Assembly (NCBI RefSeq): GCF_003480435.1
Contig: NZ_QUJB01000001.1
Location: forward strand, 434,001-498,000
Direction: 5' to 3'
DNA from: Clostridium sp. AM30-24
GTDB taxonomy: Bacteria > Bacillota > Clostridia > Lachnospirales > Lachnospiraceae
DNA length: 64,000 bases
The notes below the pieces were generated by a model. The model worked only from the letters and a program-made list of their open reading frames with translations, did no database searches and was not told where the DNA came from. Every line of letters begins with the position of its first letter. The stretch's first letter is position 1. Shown here piece by piece: positions 8,104-17,482 of the stretch. The translations under genes were made by a program, and so were the position numbers.

Positions 8104-8176
8104 TGGGGCCTATAGGGCTCGAACCTATGACCCTCTGCTTGTAAGGCAGATGCTCTCCCAGCTGAGCTAAGACCCC
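8104..8176 (-). tRNA. tRNA-Val (anticodon TAC), copy 2
   Basis: Same anticodon arm as copy 1. The acceptor is GGGGTCT/AGGCCCC, which differs from copy 1 by a paired change (A-U to G-C). First gene of the four-gene array. Confidence 0.95.
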
Positions 8177-8219
8177 ATTGCTTCCGTCTGACGTTTCCGT
8201 CAAGCGCGATTGCTTTGAC

Positions 8220-8248
8220 AGTTTAACCTATTTTTTCGAAATTGTCAA
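8220..8248 (-). promoter_or_regulatory. Promoter of the Val-Met-Val-Met tRNA array
   Basis: On the minus strand TTGACA (8243-8248), 17 bp, TAAACT (8220-8225), about 43 bp before the first tRNA-Val. Confidence 0.75.
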
Positions 8249-8333
8249 CAGTTTTTTGAAATTTTTTTGTAATGGATTTTTCCTGTTCTATCTACACGAT
8301 TTTAAAAAAAGACTGACATCTCCTATTTTTCTC

Positions 8334-8362
8334 TTGCATTCCCAATACATCTTGTTTATAGT
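8334..8362 (+). promoter_or_regulatory. Promoter of the small coiled-coil protein gene
   Basis: TTGCAT (8334-8339), 17 bp, TATAGT (8357-8362), about 65 bp upstream of the start at 8428. Confidence 0.7.
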
Positions 8363-8427
8363 ATAGTGTATAAGAATCCGATTCGCGGATTCCAATAATA
8401 TGAACCTGTACAGGAGGGATTGCAATT

Positions 8428-8649
8428 ATGCCAAGAGGAAGAAAGAAAGCTGACATTGCTCCGCAGGATCTTTTAAATGAGGTCCTTGCTTCTATCGCAG
8501 AGACAGAGCAGAAATTAAAAGCATTAAGAACTCAGAAAAAGGACATTGAAAAACAGATCGAGGCCAAAGAAATGGCTGAATTATACGCGATCGTAAAAGA
8601 GAAGAACATGTCCATCGAGGATGTAAAAACGAAACTCGGCGCAGAATAA
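8428..8649 (+). CDS. Small basic-start coiled-coil protein, unknown function
   Basis: A 73-residue protein. It starts with the basic stretch MPRGRKKAD and continues with a long, highly charged helix: LLNEVLASIAETEQKLKALR, then a KKDIEKQIEAKE heptad-like region. The end IEDVKTKLGAE looks like a short second helix. It may bind nucleic acid through the basic N-terminus and form a dimer through the coiled coil; this is inference. CAGGAGGGATTGCAATT precedes the ATG. The gene has its own promoter and terminator and is probably a real, well expressed small gene. No family was recognised. Confidence 0.75.
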   Translation: MPRGRKKADIAPQDLLNEVLASIAETEQKLKALRTQKKDIEKQIEAKEMAELYAIVKEKNMSIEDVKTKLGAE

Positions 8650-8672
8650 GTCTCGCACTTCTGTCTGAACAT

Positions 8673-8727
8673 AAAAGGAAGATCCACATTTCCCGGATAC
8701 CGAGGATGCGGATCTTCCTTTTTTTCT
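8673..8727. terminator. Bidirectional terminator between the coiled-coil gene and deoB
   Basis: AAAAGGAAGATCC and GGATCTTCCTTTT form a 13-bp stem around a 24-nt loop, with a T-tract on the plus side and A-tract on the other. It can serve both converging genes. Confidence 0.8.
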
Positions 8728-8782
8728 ATTTTACCTGTTCCACGAAACTATCGGATCCACGCAGATCTCAGGCAGATCCCGA

Positions 8783-9976
8783 TCATTCTAATTCTTTTAA
8801 GATCGACTCCCCGATCATATTCTCCGTTTTTTTAAGCCCGAAGTTATCGAGCACCGTCGCGCCGATGACACCGAAGGTCTTCTGTTCCTCAAACATTCCC
8901 TTCTCTTTCATAGACGGGGAGTAGGCAATAAACGGAACCTTTTCTCTCGTATGGTCTGTTCCCGTGTAAGTCGGATCATTTCCATGATCCGCCGTGATCA
9001 TCAAAAGATCATCTTCCCGGAGGTTTTCAAGGAGTTCGCCAAGCTTCGCATCAAAGCGCTCCAGCTCTTCCCCATATCCCACCGGATTTCTCCTGTGTCC
9101 CCAGAGGGCATCGAAATCCACGAGATTCACAAAGCAGAGTCCCTTGAAATCCTTATCTTTGCAGATCTCAATAGTCTGTTCCATTCCATGGACGGAGCTC
9201 TTGGATCGGAATGCCTCCGTGATACCCTGTCCGTCGAAGATATCCCGAATCTTTCCGACAGAGATCACATCGTACCCGTTATCCTTTAAGACATCAAGTG
9301 CCGTCGTCCCAGTAGGCTTTAGCGCATAGTCGTGGCGGTTGCTGGTGCGGACAAATTCCCCTTTTTTCTTTCCGATATACGGTCTCGCGATCACACGTCC
9401 GACGCGCCACTCTTCTTTCATCGTGATCTCCCTCGCGATCTCACAGCAGCGGTACAGCTCATCAAGACCAAAGGTCTCCTCATTTCCGCAGATCTGTAGA
9501 ACGGAGTCCGCAGAAGTATAGACGATCATATGCCCGGTAGCGATCTCCTCCTCACCAAGCTCATCTAAAATCTCTGTTCCGCTGGCGCTCTTATTGCCGA
9601 TCACCTTGTGGCCGGTGCGCTTTTCCAGCTCATCGATCAGTTCCTTGGGAAATCCATGATCCGTAAACGTTTTAAACGGCTTTGTCGTATAGATCCCCAT
9701 CATTTCCCAGTGACCCGTCATCGTATCTTTGCCGTTACTTGCCTCTGAAAACTTTGTAAAACGGCCGGTCGGTGCCTCCATTGGAGCAACCCCCTTTAAC
9801 GGTCTGAGATTTGCAATCCCCAGCTTCTGAAGATTTGGAATATGGAACTCTTTCATATGCTCCGCGATATGTCCCAAAGTGTCCACACCCACATCCCCAA
9901 ATTTTTCAGAATCCGGCATTGCTCCAGTTCCGAGGGAATCGATCACAATCGTAAAAATCCTATTGTATTTCGTCAT
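8783..9976 (-). CDS. deoB: Phosphopentomutase
   Basis: A 397-residue phosphopentomutase of the alkaline phosphatase superfamily. It moves phosphate between C1 and C5 of ribose or deoxyribose and links nucleoside breakdown to the pentose phosphate pools. Visible signatures are the N-terminal metal motif [15 protein letters not shown], the phospho-acceptor Thr region [14 protein letters not shown], and the C-terminal metal cluster [20 protein letters not shown]. Length is normal. Its start overlaps the end of deoC by 17 nt, so deoC and deoB are translationally coupled in the cdd-deoC-deoB salvage operon. It is the last gene, ahead of a bidirectional terminator. Confidence 0.96.
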   Translation of the reverse strand: MTKYNRIFTIVIDSLGTGAMPDSEKFGDVGVDTLGHIAEHMKEFHIPNLQKLGIANLRPLKGVAPMEAPTGRFTKFSEASNGKDTMTGHWEMMGIYTTKPFKTFTDHGFPKELIDELEKRTGHKVIGNKSASGTEILDELGEEEIATGHMIVYTSADSVLQICGNEETFGLDELYRCCEIAREITMKEEWRVGRVIARPYIGKKKGEFVRTSNRHDYALKPTGTTALDVLKDNGYDVISVGKIRDIFDGQGITEAFRSKSSVHGMEQTIEICKDKDFKGLCFVNLVDFDALWGHRRNPVGYGEELERFDAKLGELLENLREDDLLMITADHGNDPTYTGTDHTREKVPFIAYSPSMKEKGMFEEQKTFGVIGATVLDNFGLKKTENMIGESILKELE

Positions 9977-10637
9977 CCAAATCTACCCCTTTCTTTTTCG
10001 CCTGGAGAACCAGACGGCTTGTTCCGAGTCGGTCCGCGCCAAGAAGCACGAACTCCTCCGCATCGTTAAAATCTGCGATTCCACCTGCTGCCTTGATCTT
10101 CTTTCCGGTAGCCATGTGAGCCTTCATAAGCGCCACATCCGGCTTTGTTGCCCCTGCAATGGAAAACCCAGTGGATGTCTTAATAAAATCCGCTTCTGAG
10201 GCAGATACGACCTCACACATCTTCACCTTCTCTTCCTCTGTCAGAAGACAGGTCTCGATAATTACCTTCAAGATATGATCACCGCAGGCTTTTTTTAATT
10301 CATTGATCTCTGCAAGGACCTTATCGTACTGTCCCATTCTGACCCAGCCGATATTGATCACCATGTCGATCTCCTTCGCTCCGTCCTTCAGCGCCTCTTT
10401 TGCCTCAAACACTTTCACCGCCGTCGTATGATAACCGTTTGGAAATCCGATGACGGTACAGACAGGCTTCTTTTCCCCCAGGTACTCCGCCGCCTGTTTA
10501 ACAAAGGACGGAGGGATACAGACAGACGCGGTCTCAAATTTTACCGCGTCATCGCAGATCTCTTTGATCTGTTCCCAGGTCGACGGCTGTTTTAATAGTG
10601 TATGGTCTACTTTCCTTAAAATATCTCTGTAAGTCAT
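9960..10637 (-). CDS. deoC: Deoxyribose-phosphate aldolase
   Basis: A 225-residue class I aldolase that splits 2-deoxyribose 5-phosphate into glyceraldehyde 3-phosphate and acetaldehyde. The Schiff-base lysine lies in [11 protein letters not shown], and a second conserved Lys lies in KIKAAGGI. The N-terminal [15 protein letters not shown] is the usual DeoC start. It is the middle gene of cdd-deoC-deoB: cdd yields uridine/deoxyuridine, DeoB makes the pentose 5-phosphate, and DeoC completes the breakdown. The nucleoside phosphorylase needed between them is not in the window. A 122-nt gap lies between cdd and this gene. Confidence 0.96.
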   Translation of the reverse strand: MTYRDILRKVDHTLLKQPSTWEQIKEICDDAVKFETASVCIPPSFVKQAAEYLGEKKPVCTVIGFPNGYHTTAVKVFEAKEALKDGAKEIDMVINIGWVRMGQYDKVLAEINELKKACGDHILKVIIETCLLTEEEKVKMCEVVSASEADFIKTSTGFSIAGATKPDVALMKAHMATGKKIKAAGGIADFNDAEEFVLLGADRLGTSRLVLQAKKKGVDLDDEIQ

Positions 10638-10759
10638 AGTTTTCTTCTGATATTTCCTTTCTGGGCATTCTTCTCTATTTTCGCAAATATTTTCCGTATC
10701 GTCCCCACTCAGGTCCGGGCCAGTTTTCTCTACATTTACAGTTTTCTCCGTTCTTCTGT

Positions 10760-11173
10760 TTATTTCAACGCCTTTCCTGTAAACCCCAACGGCAGAAGTT
10801 CTTTCAGAAGGTATTCCCGGATCTCCCCGGCTCCATTCATCAGAACGATCCTGAAGGTCTCCGGATCGCAGAATTCCGTCATCACCTGACGACAGACACC
10901 ACAGGGCGGGCAGAAATCTCCCGGCTCGTTTTCCTTTGGGCCGCCAACAATGGCGATGGCGCGGAATCTCATATTTCCCTCGCTGACCGCCCGAAAGATC
11001 GCCGTCCTCTCCGCACAGTTTGTCGCGGAATAGGCCGCATTTTCAATATTGCAGCCGCGAAAGACTGTCCCATCCTCACAGAGCAGCGCCGCACCCACAG
11101 CAAAGCCGGAATACGGACAGTAGGACTGTTTTCTTGCTTTTAAAGCTTCCATCACAAGCTCTTTATTTTCCAT
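10760..11173 (-). CDS. cdd: Cytidine deaminase
   Basis: A 137-residue homotetramer-type cytidine deaminase; it converts cytidine and deoxycytidine to the uridine forms with a zinc-bound water. The catalytic motif is NCAERTAIF (Cys ligand and proton-shuttling Glu), and the other two zinc Cys are in CPPCGVCRQV. SGFAVGAALL near residue 22 is the substrate-binding signature. First gene of the nucleoside salvage operon, with a clear promoter 50 bp upstream and a GGGAGG site before the start. Confidence 0.96.
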   Translation of the reverse strand: MENKELVMEALKARKQSYCPYSGFAVGAALLCEDGTVFRGCNIENAAYSATNCAERTAIFRAVSEGNMRFRAIAIVGGPKENEPGDFCPPCGVCRQVMTEFCDPETFRIVLMNGAGEIREYLLKELLPLGFTGKALK

Positions 11174-11221
11174 GATTTTCCTCCCTTCCGGTTCGGAAAT
11201 CCGAATAGTTTTTCTTCTTTA

Positions 11222-11250
11222 AACATACCATAAACTCGAAACAATGTCAA
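11222..11250 (-). promoter_or_regulatory. Promoter of the cdd-deoC-deoB operon
   Basis: On the minus strand TTGACA (11245-11250), 17 bp, TATGTT (11222-11227). No obvious operator palindrome overlaps it. Confidence 0.75.
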
Positions 11251-11420
11251 AACTCTTACTGCATGCTTAACTTTCTAACGCCTTTCTTACATTTCGATAA
11301 AAATTCGTCAAAGGGGGTTGAAACCCACTTTTTAACGTGCTATAATTTGGCAACGCAAGGGAAATATGACAAAAGTATTACAAAACAGGAATCCAAAGAA
11401 ACAGCCTGTTCAGAAAGCAA

Positions 11421-11437
11421 AGGAGGTCATCCTTTTG
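11421..11437 (+). promoter_or_regulatory. Ribosome binding site that fixes a TTG start
   Basis: AGGAGG at 11421-11426, then 8 nt, then TTG at 11435. This is the best initiation signal for the PAP2 gene. Confidence 0.75.
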
Positions 11438-12082
11438 AAAAAGCTGATAAGAAAATATGGACACGTATGGATGCTGTCCTACGCATTCATCTACCTGCCC
11501 TGGTTCGCAAAGCTTCAGGAAAACATCAATAAACCTTACCACGTTATGCACACAGCCCTCGATGACAGGATCCCGTTTGAGGAGATCTTTATCGTCCCTT
11601 ACCTGATGTGGTTCTTATATGTGTCAGCGGCGATCGCATTCTTCTTTTTTAAGAACCGCGATGACTATTACAGGCTCTGCACCTTCCTTTTCACAGGAAT
11701 GACGATCAGTCTTCTCGTCTGCACCCTGTTCCCGAACGGAACAGATTTCCGTCCGGCGATCGATCCGGATAAGAATATTTTCTGTTATCTGGTATCGAAG
11801 CTCTGGAGCATCGATCCGTGTATCAATGTTTTCCCGAGTATCCACGTTTATAACTCCGTTGGTGTCCATATCGCGGTCTGCCACAGCGAAGAATTAAAGA
11901 AACATCCGATGATCGTCCGTGCATCCGGCGTTCTGATGGTTCTGATCTGTCTGGCTACCATGTTCTTAAAGCAGCACTCCGTGATCGATGTTGTGGGCGC
12001 ACTTCTCATGGCTTCCGTGATCTATCCAATCGCATACGCGCCGGAGACAGAGAAGAAGAAAAAGTACGAGACGAGCTTTTAG
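11435..12082 (+). CDS. PAP2-family membrane phosphatase, TTG start
   Basis: A 215-residue membrane protein of the type 2 phosphatidic acid phosphatase family, with about six helices. The catalytic set is present in reduced form: FPSIHVYNS (motif 2, with the His) and KQHSVIDVVGA (motif 3, His and Asp). Motif 1 (KxxxxxxRP) is not clear. Known relatives act on phosphatidate, undecaprenyl diphosphate or inositol lipids; the substrate here is unknown. The chosen start is TTG at 11435 because GCAAAGGAGG lies 8 nt upstream of it. The in-frame ATG 23 codons earlier (11366) has no site and would add a polar, non-conserved stretch. It is transcribed alone and ends at a terminator. Confidence 0.82.
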   Translation: MKKLIRKYGHVWMLSYAFIYLPWFAKLQENINKPYHVMHTALDDRIPFEEIFIVPYLMWFLYVSAAIAFFFFKNRDDYYRLCTFLFTGMTISLLVCTLFPNGTDFRPAIDPDKNIFCYLVSKLWSIDPCINVFPSIHVYNSVGVHIAVCHSEELKKHPMIVRASGVLMVLICLATMFLKQHSVIDVVGALLMASVIYPIAYAPETEKKKKYETSF

Positions 12083-12116
12083 CTTTAACAGCCGTACAAA
12101 TAATAACGTCAGCACA

Positions 12117-12149
12117 AGCAGGATGGGTTTTTGACTGTCCTGCTTTTTT
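12117..12149 (+). terminator. Terminator of the PAP2 gene
   Basis: AGCAGGA (12117-12123) and TCCTGCT (12138-12144) form a stem followed by six T. Confidence 0.7.
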
Positions 12150-12240
12150 ACTGACTTTTTTTACTGACTCTTTTTCTGACCTGCAGCACTTTTTCTGACG
12201 TAATCCGCATCTTATACTTCGATCTGTCACAGTCTTTTAT

Positions 12241-12303
12241 GGAAAAACAGCTGTCCTCCCCGCCCAGCATACATCAGGCTAAAAGAACAGCTGTCTTCAT
12301 TTC
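12241..12303 (-). terminator. Possible terminator of the D-2-hydroxyacid dehydrogenase gene
   Basis: Two copies of the self-complementary ACAGCTGT (12248-12255 and 12286-12293) can pair on the minus strand, with a T-rich run (GTTTTTCC) after the second. The loop is long, so support is moderate. Confidence 0.4.
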
Positions 12304-12312
12304 TTTTACTTA

Positions 12313-13293
12313 TTACTTTCTATATCCAGTCGTGAAATCCACCACATTCCGGTACGGTGTTCCGTTCGCCCAGGCAGACAGGTTTGCTCCCGCGATCTTC
12401 ACGATTCTCTCAAATGTCTCCGCAAGATAGAAATTTCCGGCCACATGAGGCGTGATCACGAGATTTCCAAGATCCCAGAGCGGACTGTCTGCCGGAAGCG
12501 GCTCCGGCTCCGTCACATCGAGACCGCAGCCGCCGAGATGGCCTTCTTTTAAGACTTTGTAAAGTCCATCCGGATCGATGGCGTTGCCCCGGCCCACATT
12601 GACCAGGTACGCGCCCTTTTTCATCAGACGGAGTCTTCTCTCGTCCATAATGTGGTTTGTCGCTGCCCCGCCCGGAAGAACCATGGCAACGATATCCGCC
12701 CGGCCTAAAAGGCTGTCAAGATCGTCCATCGTATGCTGTTCATCCAGGTAATCCGGCTTCTCCCGATCCGTGCGGCGCACACCGATCACATGGGCACCAA
12801 GAGCATGGACCTTTCTCGCATAGTCGCCGCCGATATCACCGAGGCCAAGGACAAGGATCGTGGAACCTTCCACGGAAATGATGTTTCCCATGGCTTTCCA
12901 TACATGTTCCACCTGATTCGCATGATACTGATTCAATCGTCTGATCAGATCAAAAGTCAGTCCCAGCATATGCTCGGATACCGCCAGTCCGTAAGCGCCT
13001 GTGGCGTTTGCGAGAACTGCCTGCTTCGGCATTACTCCGGCCTTGATGTAGAGATCTGCTCCTGCGGAATTCAACTGGAGCAGTTCCAGTTTTTTCGCCC
13101 CTGCGATCAGGGACGGATCCACATTTCCGATGATCACGTTTGCCTGCTCTACGTCCGCCTTTGTGACCTCTTTGCCGTCCACATAACGGACGCAGCAATT
13201 TTTATCGCCGGAGGCAGCTCTTTCCTCAAGGAACTTTTTGTGCTCCTCATTTACCGGGATCACCACCAGAATATTCTTCTCTAAATCCTCCAT
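12313..13293 (-). CDS. D-2-hydroxyacid dehydrogenase (NAD-binding)
   Basis: A 326-residue protein of the D-isomer-specific 2-hydroxyacid dehydrogenase family. The Rossmann motif is LVLGLGDIGGDYARKVHALG. The catalytic triad is Arg in NVGRGNAID, Glu in DVTEPEPLP and His in VITPHVAGN. The substrate is not evident; relatives reduce glyoxylate, hydroxypyruvate or branched 2-oxoacids. The chosen ATG at 13293 has ATCGGGGAGGATCAT before it. Longer in-frame forms lack a site. The start overlaps the 3' end of the aminopeptidase P gene by 13 nt, so the two are probably coupled. This suggests peptide or amino acid catabolism as a shared context, which is inference. Confidence 0.88.
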   Translation of the reverse strand: MEDLEKNILVVIPVNEEHKKFLEERAASGDKNCCVRYVDGKEVTKADVEQANVIIGNVDPSLIAGAKKLELLQLNSAGADLYIKAGVMPKQAVLANATGAYGLAVSEHMLGLTFDLIRRLNQYHANQVEHVWKAMGNIISVEGSTILVLGLGDIGGDYARKVHALGAHVIGVRRTDREKPDYLDEQHTMDDLDSLLGRADIVAMVLPGGAATNHIMDERRLRLMKKGAYLVNVGRGNAIDPDGLYKVLKEGHLGGCGLDVTEPEPLPADSPLWDLGNLVITPHVAGNFYLAETFERIVKIAGANLSAWANGTPYRNVVDFTTGYRK

Positions 13294-15092
13294 GTATGAT
13301 CCTCCCCGATCGGCCTTGTCGCTTCTTTCAGCCACTCGTTTTCCTCGTCAGTCAGATACGGGGAAAGCTTCTCATAAACCTCTTTATGGTATGCGTTCAG
13401 ATTTCTCACATCGGACGGCTCCATCACGGAAATATCCACAGCGTCGAGATCGATCGGCGCGAACGTCAAGTTCTCGAAGCACATGAACTGACCATACCCG
13501 TTCTTCTCCGCTTTTCTGCAGAGGGACAGGTTTTCAGTGCGGATCCCGTGGCTGCCCTCGATGTAAAGGCCCGGCTCGTCGGATGTGAGCATTCCCTCTT
13601 CCAGAACGCAGGAATCCTGACGTTCCGGGACAATGCGCCAGCGGATGCCGTTCGGGCGCTCATGGACGGCGGATAAGAATCCGACTCCGTGTCCCGTTCC
13701 GTGATTAAAGTCCAGACCTCTCTCCCAGAGCGGTCCCCTCGCGAGATAGTCCACGTTTAATCCGCGGCAGCCGTATAAGAATTTCGCGTTCATCAGGCGG
13801 AGCATTCCCATCATAACCAGAGTAAAGTGTTCCTTCATCTCCTCCGTCACATTTCCGATGGCGATAGTTCTTGTGACATCCGTGGTTCCCTCATAATACT
13901 GTCCGCCGGAGTCCACCAGATAGAAACCGTCTGTTCCGACAGGGCTCTCCTGCTCTTTCGTCGCATGATAATGGCACATTGCGGCATTGGAACCGAACGC
14001 GGAGATCGTTGTGAAGCTCGGTCCGAGGTAGCCTTCCCCGGCCTTCCGGTAATCTTCCAGACGTTCCGCGGCTTCCGTCTCTGTGAGAGCCACTTTTCCG
14101 GCGTTCTTCTTCATCCAGTACAGGAATTTTGTCAGTGCCACACCGTCCTTTAAATGGGCTTTGCGGAGATTTTCCATCTCCACCGGGTTCTTCACCGCCT
14201 TCATATAAGAAGTCGGGTTCATAGCCTCCACAACACGGTTCGATGCGTCAATTTTCTTATAGAGGGCAAAATTCACCTTCTCCGGCTCTAAGAGGACGGT
14301 CTCATTCTTAAGCTCTGCCACAGCGCCGTAGATCGCGTCATATTTTTCGATCAGGACGTGATTGTTCTCAAAATACGCGTGAAGTTCCGGCGAGAACTTT
14401 CTGCTGGCGATAAAGAGTCTCGCCGTATCTTCCGTGATCAGGGCAAATGCCGGGGCGAGGACGTTTCCATCATCGGAGTTCTTTCGGATATTAAAGAGCC
14501 ATGCCACATCGTCAAGGCTTGATAAGATATGCACGGTCGCATTCTTCTCCTTCATGGCAGCCCTGAGGCGGGAAAGCTTTTCCGCTACAGTCTCACCGGC
14601 GTATTTCACATCCAACGCCCATACCTCCGGTGCCGGAAGGATCGGACGTTCTTCCCATACCTCTCCTGCGAGATCATATTCCGTGGAAAGTGCTGCATGT
14701 TTTTTTGCCATCATGGACTCAAATCTTCTGCCCTGGGCCGTGTTGACCACGCGGCCATCAAAGCCCAACACGCCGCCTTCCGGCATATGGTCCATCAGGT
14801 ATTCCTCGACGGTCGGCACACCCTCTTCCCCCATCGCCATCAGGCGTGTATCCTGACCTTCCAGTTCCTTTTTTGCCTGAACAAAATATCTTCCGTCTGT
14901 CCACATGCCGGAAAAAGCCTGGGTGATCACCATACTTCCCGCGGAGCCCGTGAAGCCGGACAGGAATGCACGGCATTTAAAATAGTCCTCCACATACTCG
15001 GAATCATGGAAATCAGAGGACGGAACATAATACGCGTCCACATGTCTCACGTTCATCAGGTTCCTGAGTTCTCTCAATCGTTCGTTTGCCAT
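13281..15092 (-). CDS. Aminopeptidase P family protein (Xaa-Pro aminopeptidase, M24B)
   Basis: A 603-residue long-form aminopeptidase P that removes an N-terminal residue before proline. It has two creatinase-like N-terminal domains (about 1-300) and the pita-bread M24 catalytic domain (about 310-540). Metal ligands are visible: Asp in YLVDSGGQYYEG, Asp in TTDVTRTIA, His in HGTGHGVGF, Glu in TSDEPGLYIEG, and Glu in FMCFENLTFAPID. A short C-terminal domain follows. No signal peptide, so cytosolic. GGAGG lies before the ATG at 15092. The last 13 nt overlap the downstream dehydrogenase gene. Length fits the eukaryote-like long form common in Clostridia. Confidence 0.94.
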   Translation of the reverse strand: MANERLRELRNLMNVRHVDAYYVPSSDFHDSEYVEDYFKCRAFLSGFTGSAGSMVITQAFSGMWTDGRYFVQAKKELEGQDTRLMAMGEEGVPTVEEYLMDHMPEGGVLGFDGRVVNTAQGRRFESMMAKKHAALSTEYDLAGEVWEERPILPAPEVWALDVKYAGETVAEKLSRLRAAMKEKNATVHILSSLDDVAWLFNIRKNSDDGNVLAPAFALITEDTARLFIASRKFSPELHAYFENNHVLIEKYDAIYGAVAELKNETVLLEPEKVNFALYKKIDASNRVVEAMNPTSYMKAVKNPVEMENLRKAHLKDGVALTKFLYWMKKNAGKVALTETEAAERLEDYRKAGEGYLGPSFTTISAFGSNAAMCHYHATKEQESPVGTDGFYLVDSGGQYYEGTTDVTRTIAIGNVTEEMKEHFTLVMMGMLRLMNAKFLYGCRGLNVDYLARGPLWERGLDFNHGTGHGVGFLSAVHERPNGIRWRIVPERQDSCVLEEGMLTSDEPGLYIEGSHGIRTENLSLCRKAEKNGYGQFMCFENLTFAPIDLDAVDISVMEPSDVRNLNAYHKEVYEKLSPYLTDEENEWLKEATRPIGEDHTWRI

Positions 15093-15110
15093 TATTTACC
15101 TCCATAAGCA

Positions 15111-15157
15111 GGAAAAGTTACCGCGCACATCTTTGTGGACCGTAACTGTTTTCCTGA
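15111..15157 (-). promoter_or_regulatory. Long imperfect hairpin just before the aminopeptidase gene
   Basis: CAGGAAAAGTTACCG (from 15113) pairs with the reverse complement contained in CGTAACTGTTTTCCTG (to about 15155), with a 2-nt bulge. On the minus strand it lies 20 nt before the start codon and has no T-tract after it. It may be a leader structure or a weak terminator of asnA. Confidence 0.4.
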
Positions 15158-15260
15158 ATATTTAATACCGGTCTGGCTTGCGCCGCCGGGTCGTTCTCAT
15201 AATGTTTTTGCAGGGTCGCACCTGACGGCCCATGCCTTTCAGGCCGCGTTTACGGATCGC

Positions 15261-16265
15261 TTACAGAAGCGGGATCCCCGCTTTCTTTGCTTCCGCGAGG
15301 ACCTCATCCGGCCATAAGGAAGACTGGATCTCGCCGATGTGGGCTTTTCTTAAAAAGAACATACAGATACGAGATTGTCCGATACCGCCGCCGATGGTGT
15401 ACGGAAGCTCGCCGTTTAATAATGCTTTCTGGAACGCAAGCTTTTCGCGCTCCTCGCAGCCTGCTTCCTTTAACTGCTCATGCAGGGAATTCTCATCCAC
15501 ACGGATACCCATGGAGCTTAACTCAAGGGCGATATCGAGAACCGGATAGTAAACGATGATATCGCCGTTTAATTTCCAGTCATCATAGTCCGGCGCACGT
15601 CCGTCATGGGGCTCTCCGGATTTTAACTTTCCGCCGATCTGCTCAATAAATACAGCGCCGTGAAGCTTTACGATCTCGTACTCCCTCTGCTTCGGGGTGA
15701 GATCCGGATAACGATCCTCAAGCTCCTGGGAAGTGATAAACTCAATATGTTCCGGGAGAACGTGGCCGATATAGTCGTACTCGTACGCCATATAGTCCTC
15801 CGTGATCTTTAACGCTTTATATACGGCGCGGACCGTCTCTTCGAGGGTCTCGCGGGTTCTCTCCTCTTTTGTGATCACCTTTTCCCAGTCCCACTGGTCC
15901 ACATAGATGGAGTGGATGTTGTCGGTATCCTCGTCGCGGCGGATCGCGTTCATATCGGTGTATAAACCTTCGCCCGGCTCAAAACCGTACTGTTTTAATG
16001 CGTAACGTTTCCATTTCGCCAGAGAGTGAACGATCTCTGCCTGTCTTCTGCCCTCTTTGATATCAAACGCCACCGGGCGTTCCACACCGTTTAAGTTATC
16101 ATTTAATCCGGATTCCGGTGTTACAAATAACGGGGCGGAAACTCGGGTCAGGTTTAACTGCTTTGTAAGTTCCTTCTGGAAGAAATCCTTCACGATCTTG
16201 ATCGCGATCTGCGTCTCCTTCAGGTTAATATCCGGAGTATAACCGGCTGGTACAATAAAATTCAT
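15261..16265 (-). CDS. asnA: Aspartate--ammonia ligase
   Basis: A 334-residue ammonia-dependent asparagine synthetase, related to class II aminoacyl-tRNA synthetases; it makes asparagine from aspartate, ammonia and ATP. Signatures are [32 protein letters not shown], and the C-terminal [14 protein letters not shown]. The start at 16265 follows AAAGGTGAG and gives the common [11 protein letters not shown] start. Longer in-frame forms to 16373 are not supported. No T-box or other riboregulator is visible upstream; the upstream gap contains the end of a broken glycosyltransferase gene. Confidence 0.95.
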   Translation of the reverse strand: MNFIVPAGYTPDINLKETQIAIKIVKDFFQKELTKQLNLTRVSAPLFVTPESGLNDNLNGVERPVAFDIKEGRRQAEIVHSLAKWKRYALKQYGFEPGEGLYTDMNAIRRDEDTDNIHSIYVDQWDWEKVITKEERTRETLEETVRAVYKALKITEDYMAYEYDYIGHVLPEHIEFITSQELEDRYPDLTPKQREYEIVKLHGAVFIEQIGGKLKSGEPHDGRAPDYDDWKLNGDIIVYYPVLDIALELSSMGIRVDENSLHEQLKEAGCEEREKLAFQKALLNGELPYTIGGGIGQSRICMFFLRKAHIGEIQSSLWPDEVLAEAKKAGIPLL

Positions 16266-16421
16266 CGTCGTGCTCACCTTTCTATGCAGCATCCCATTTT
16301 CTGTCTTTTTCGATGCCGTAAAATGCTCTGGCTGCGGCATCTCCTTCACGCTTATGCTGCTGGTATCCATCATACCATTATTTTGGAAAAAATGGAAGAA
16401 AAAAGTACTCTGGTTCCGTTC

Positions 16422-17429
16422 CTATGAGAGCACCCAGCTTCCCAGCCATTCCAGCCATCGTCCGGAGAACGCTTTCTTTACCGGATATCCTGATATTACA
16501 GGATAAAACAGGGCCGGAATTCCTCCCCACCAGATCACCGGATTTCCAAATGTCGATGCCACGCTGATCTTCCCATCTCCAAGACCGGTGTATGCGTCAA
16601 GAAGCGGCCTTCGCATCCAGATCCAATCATACCACTCGGAGCTGTACGGGTGATCAAATACCGTATTTTCATGGTATGTGAGCATCCGGACCTGATTGTC
16701 CCACATGGTTCGCAGCAGATTCCCATCTTCGTTCCACGACAGATAAGATGCCGTGTAGATCACTGCGGGAATTATAAGATATGCGGTCACGCAGATCAGA
16801 AAAAGCTGTCCCAATTCATGAAAACTGTTTCTTCCCGAAAGCTTCTTCTGTGTTCTCACCGCCGGTGTTCCATACTCCTGATATAAAAAAATAAAGAACA
16901 TAACGGCGATCCCGGCGCAGGCATAGACTCCTGTCCATTTCGATGCCATCGCCGCACCGGCAGACACTCCGTTTAACACCATGAGAACACACACACGGAA
17001 GCTCAATCCCTTCTTTAATTCCTCCAGCACCAGATACATCAGATAAAAGGTCAGAAGGATAAAAAATGCCACGATCACATCGATCGTTCCGATCCTCGAC
17101 AGCGTAAAATGCATAAAATCAAAGATCATAAGAGCCGAGGTAAAGGCTGCGATCCACGTATTTCCACTGATGGAGCGCATAAATGCATAGCATACAGGCA
17201 CCATAAGCGTTCCCATCAAGGCACACACAATCCGCCAGCCAAACGGGGTCATCCCGAAAATCCGGATGCCAAGGCTCATCAGATATTTTCCGAGGGGCGG
17301 ATGTGTGTTCTCATAGATCGGAAGTCCGTGAAGCATCTCGTATGCCGTTCTCGCATGATACACTTCATCGAACATCGTGCGGTACTCGTATGTCGTGTAT
17401 TCCGGATATGCTTCCCTCTGCGCACACAA
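16422..17429 (-). pseudogene. Fragment of a PMT-like phospholipid-carrier-dependent mannosyltransferase
   Basis: About 335 codons that resemble the N-proximal half of dolichyl-phosphate-mannose-protein mannosyltransferases (GT39): MFDEVYHARTAYE is the conserved acidic DE motif of the first loop, then THPPLGKYLMSLGIR, and about seven hydrophobic helices. The first transmembrane helix that normally precedes the DE motif is missing. The C-terminal half is also missing, as the frame stops after WLGSWVLS. The only start is a TTG directly behind the purL terminator, without a ribosome binding site. Seen: both ends are missing. Inferred: a decayed remnant. A shortened working protein is possible because the remaining frame is fully open. 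Confidence 0.65.
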
Positions 17430-17432
17430 AGG

Positions 17433-17465
17433 AAAAAAGGACGGAACCAGCCAAGGTTCCGTCCT
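17433..17465 (-). terminator. Terminator of purL
   Basis: On the minus strand GGACGGAACC and GGTTCCGTCC form a 10-bp stem followed by six T. The mannosyltransferase remnant starts directly after it. Confidence 0.85.
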
Positions 17466-17482
17466 CTCATCGCACAGTTTTA

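Noticed and set aside
7783..8176. CRISPR-like alternating repeats
   Set aside because: The repeated units are two tRNA genes in tandem, not short direct repeats with unique spacers.
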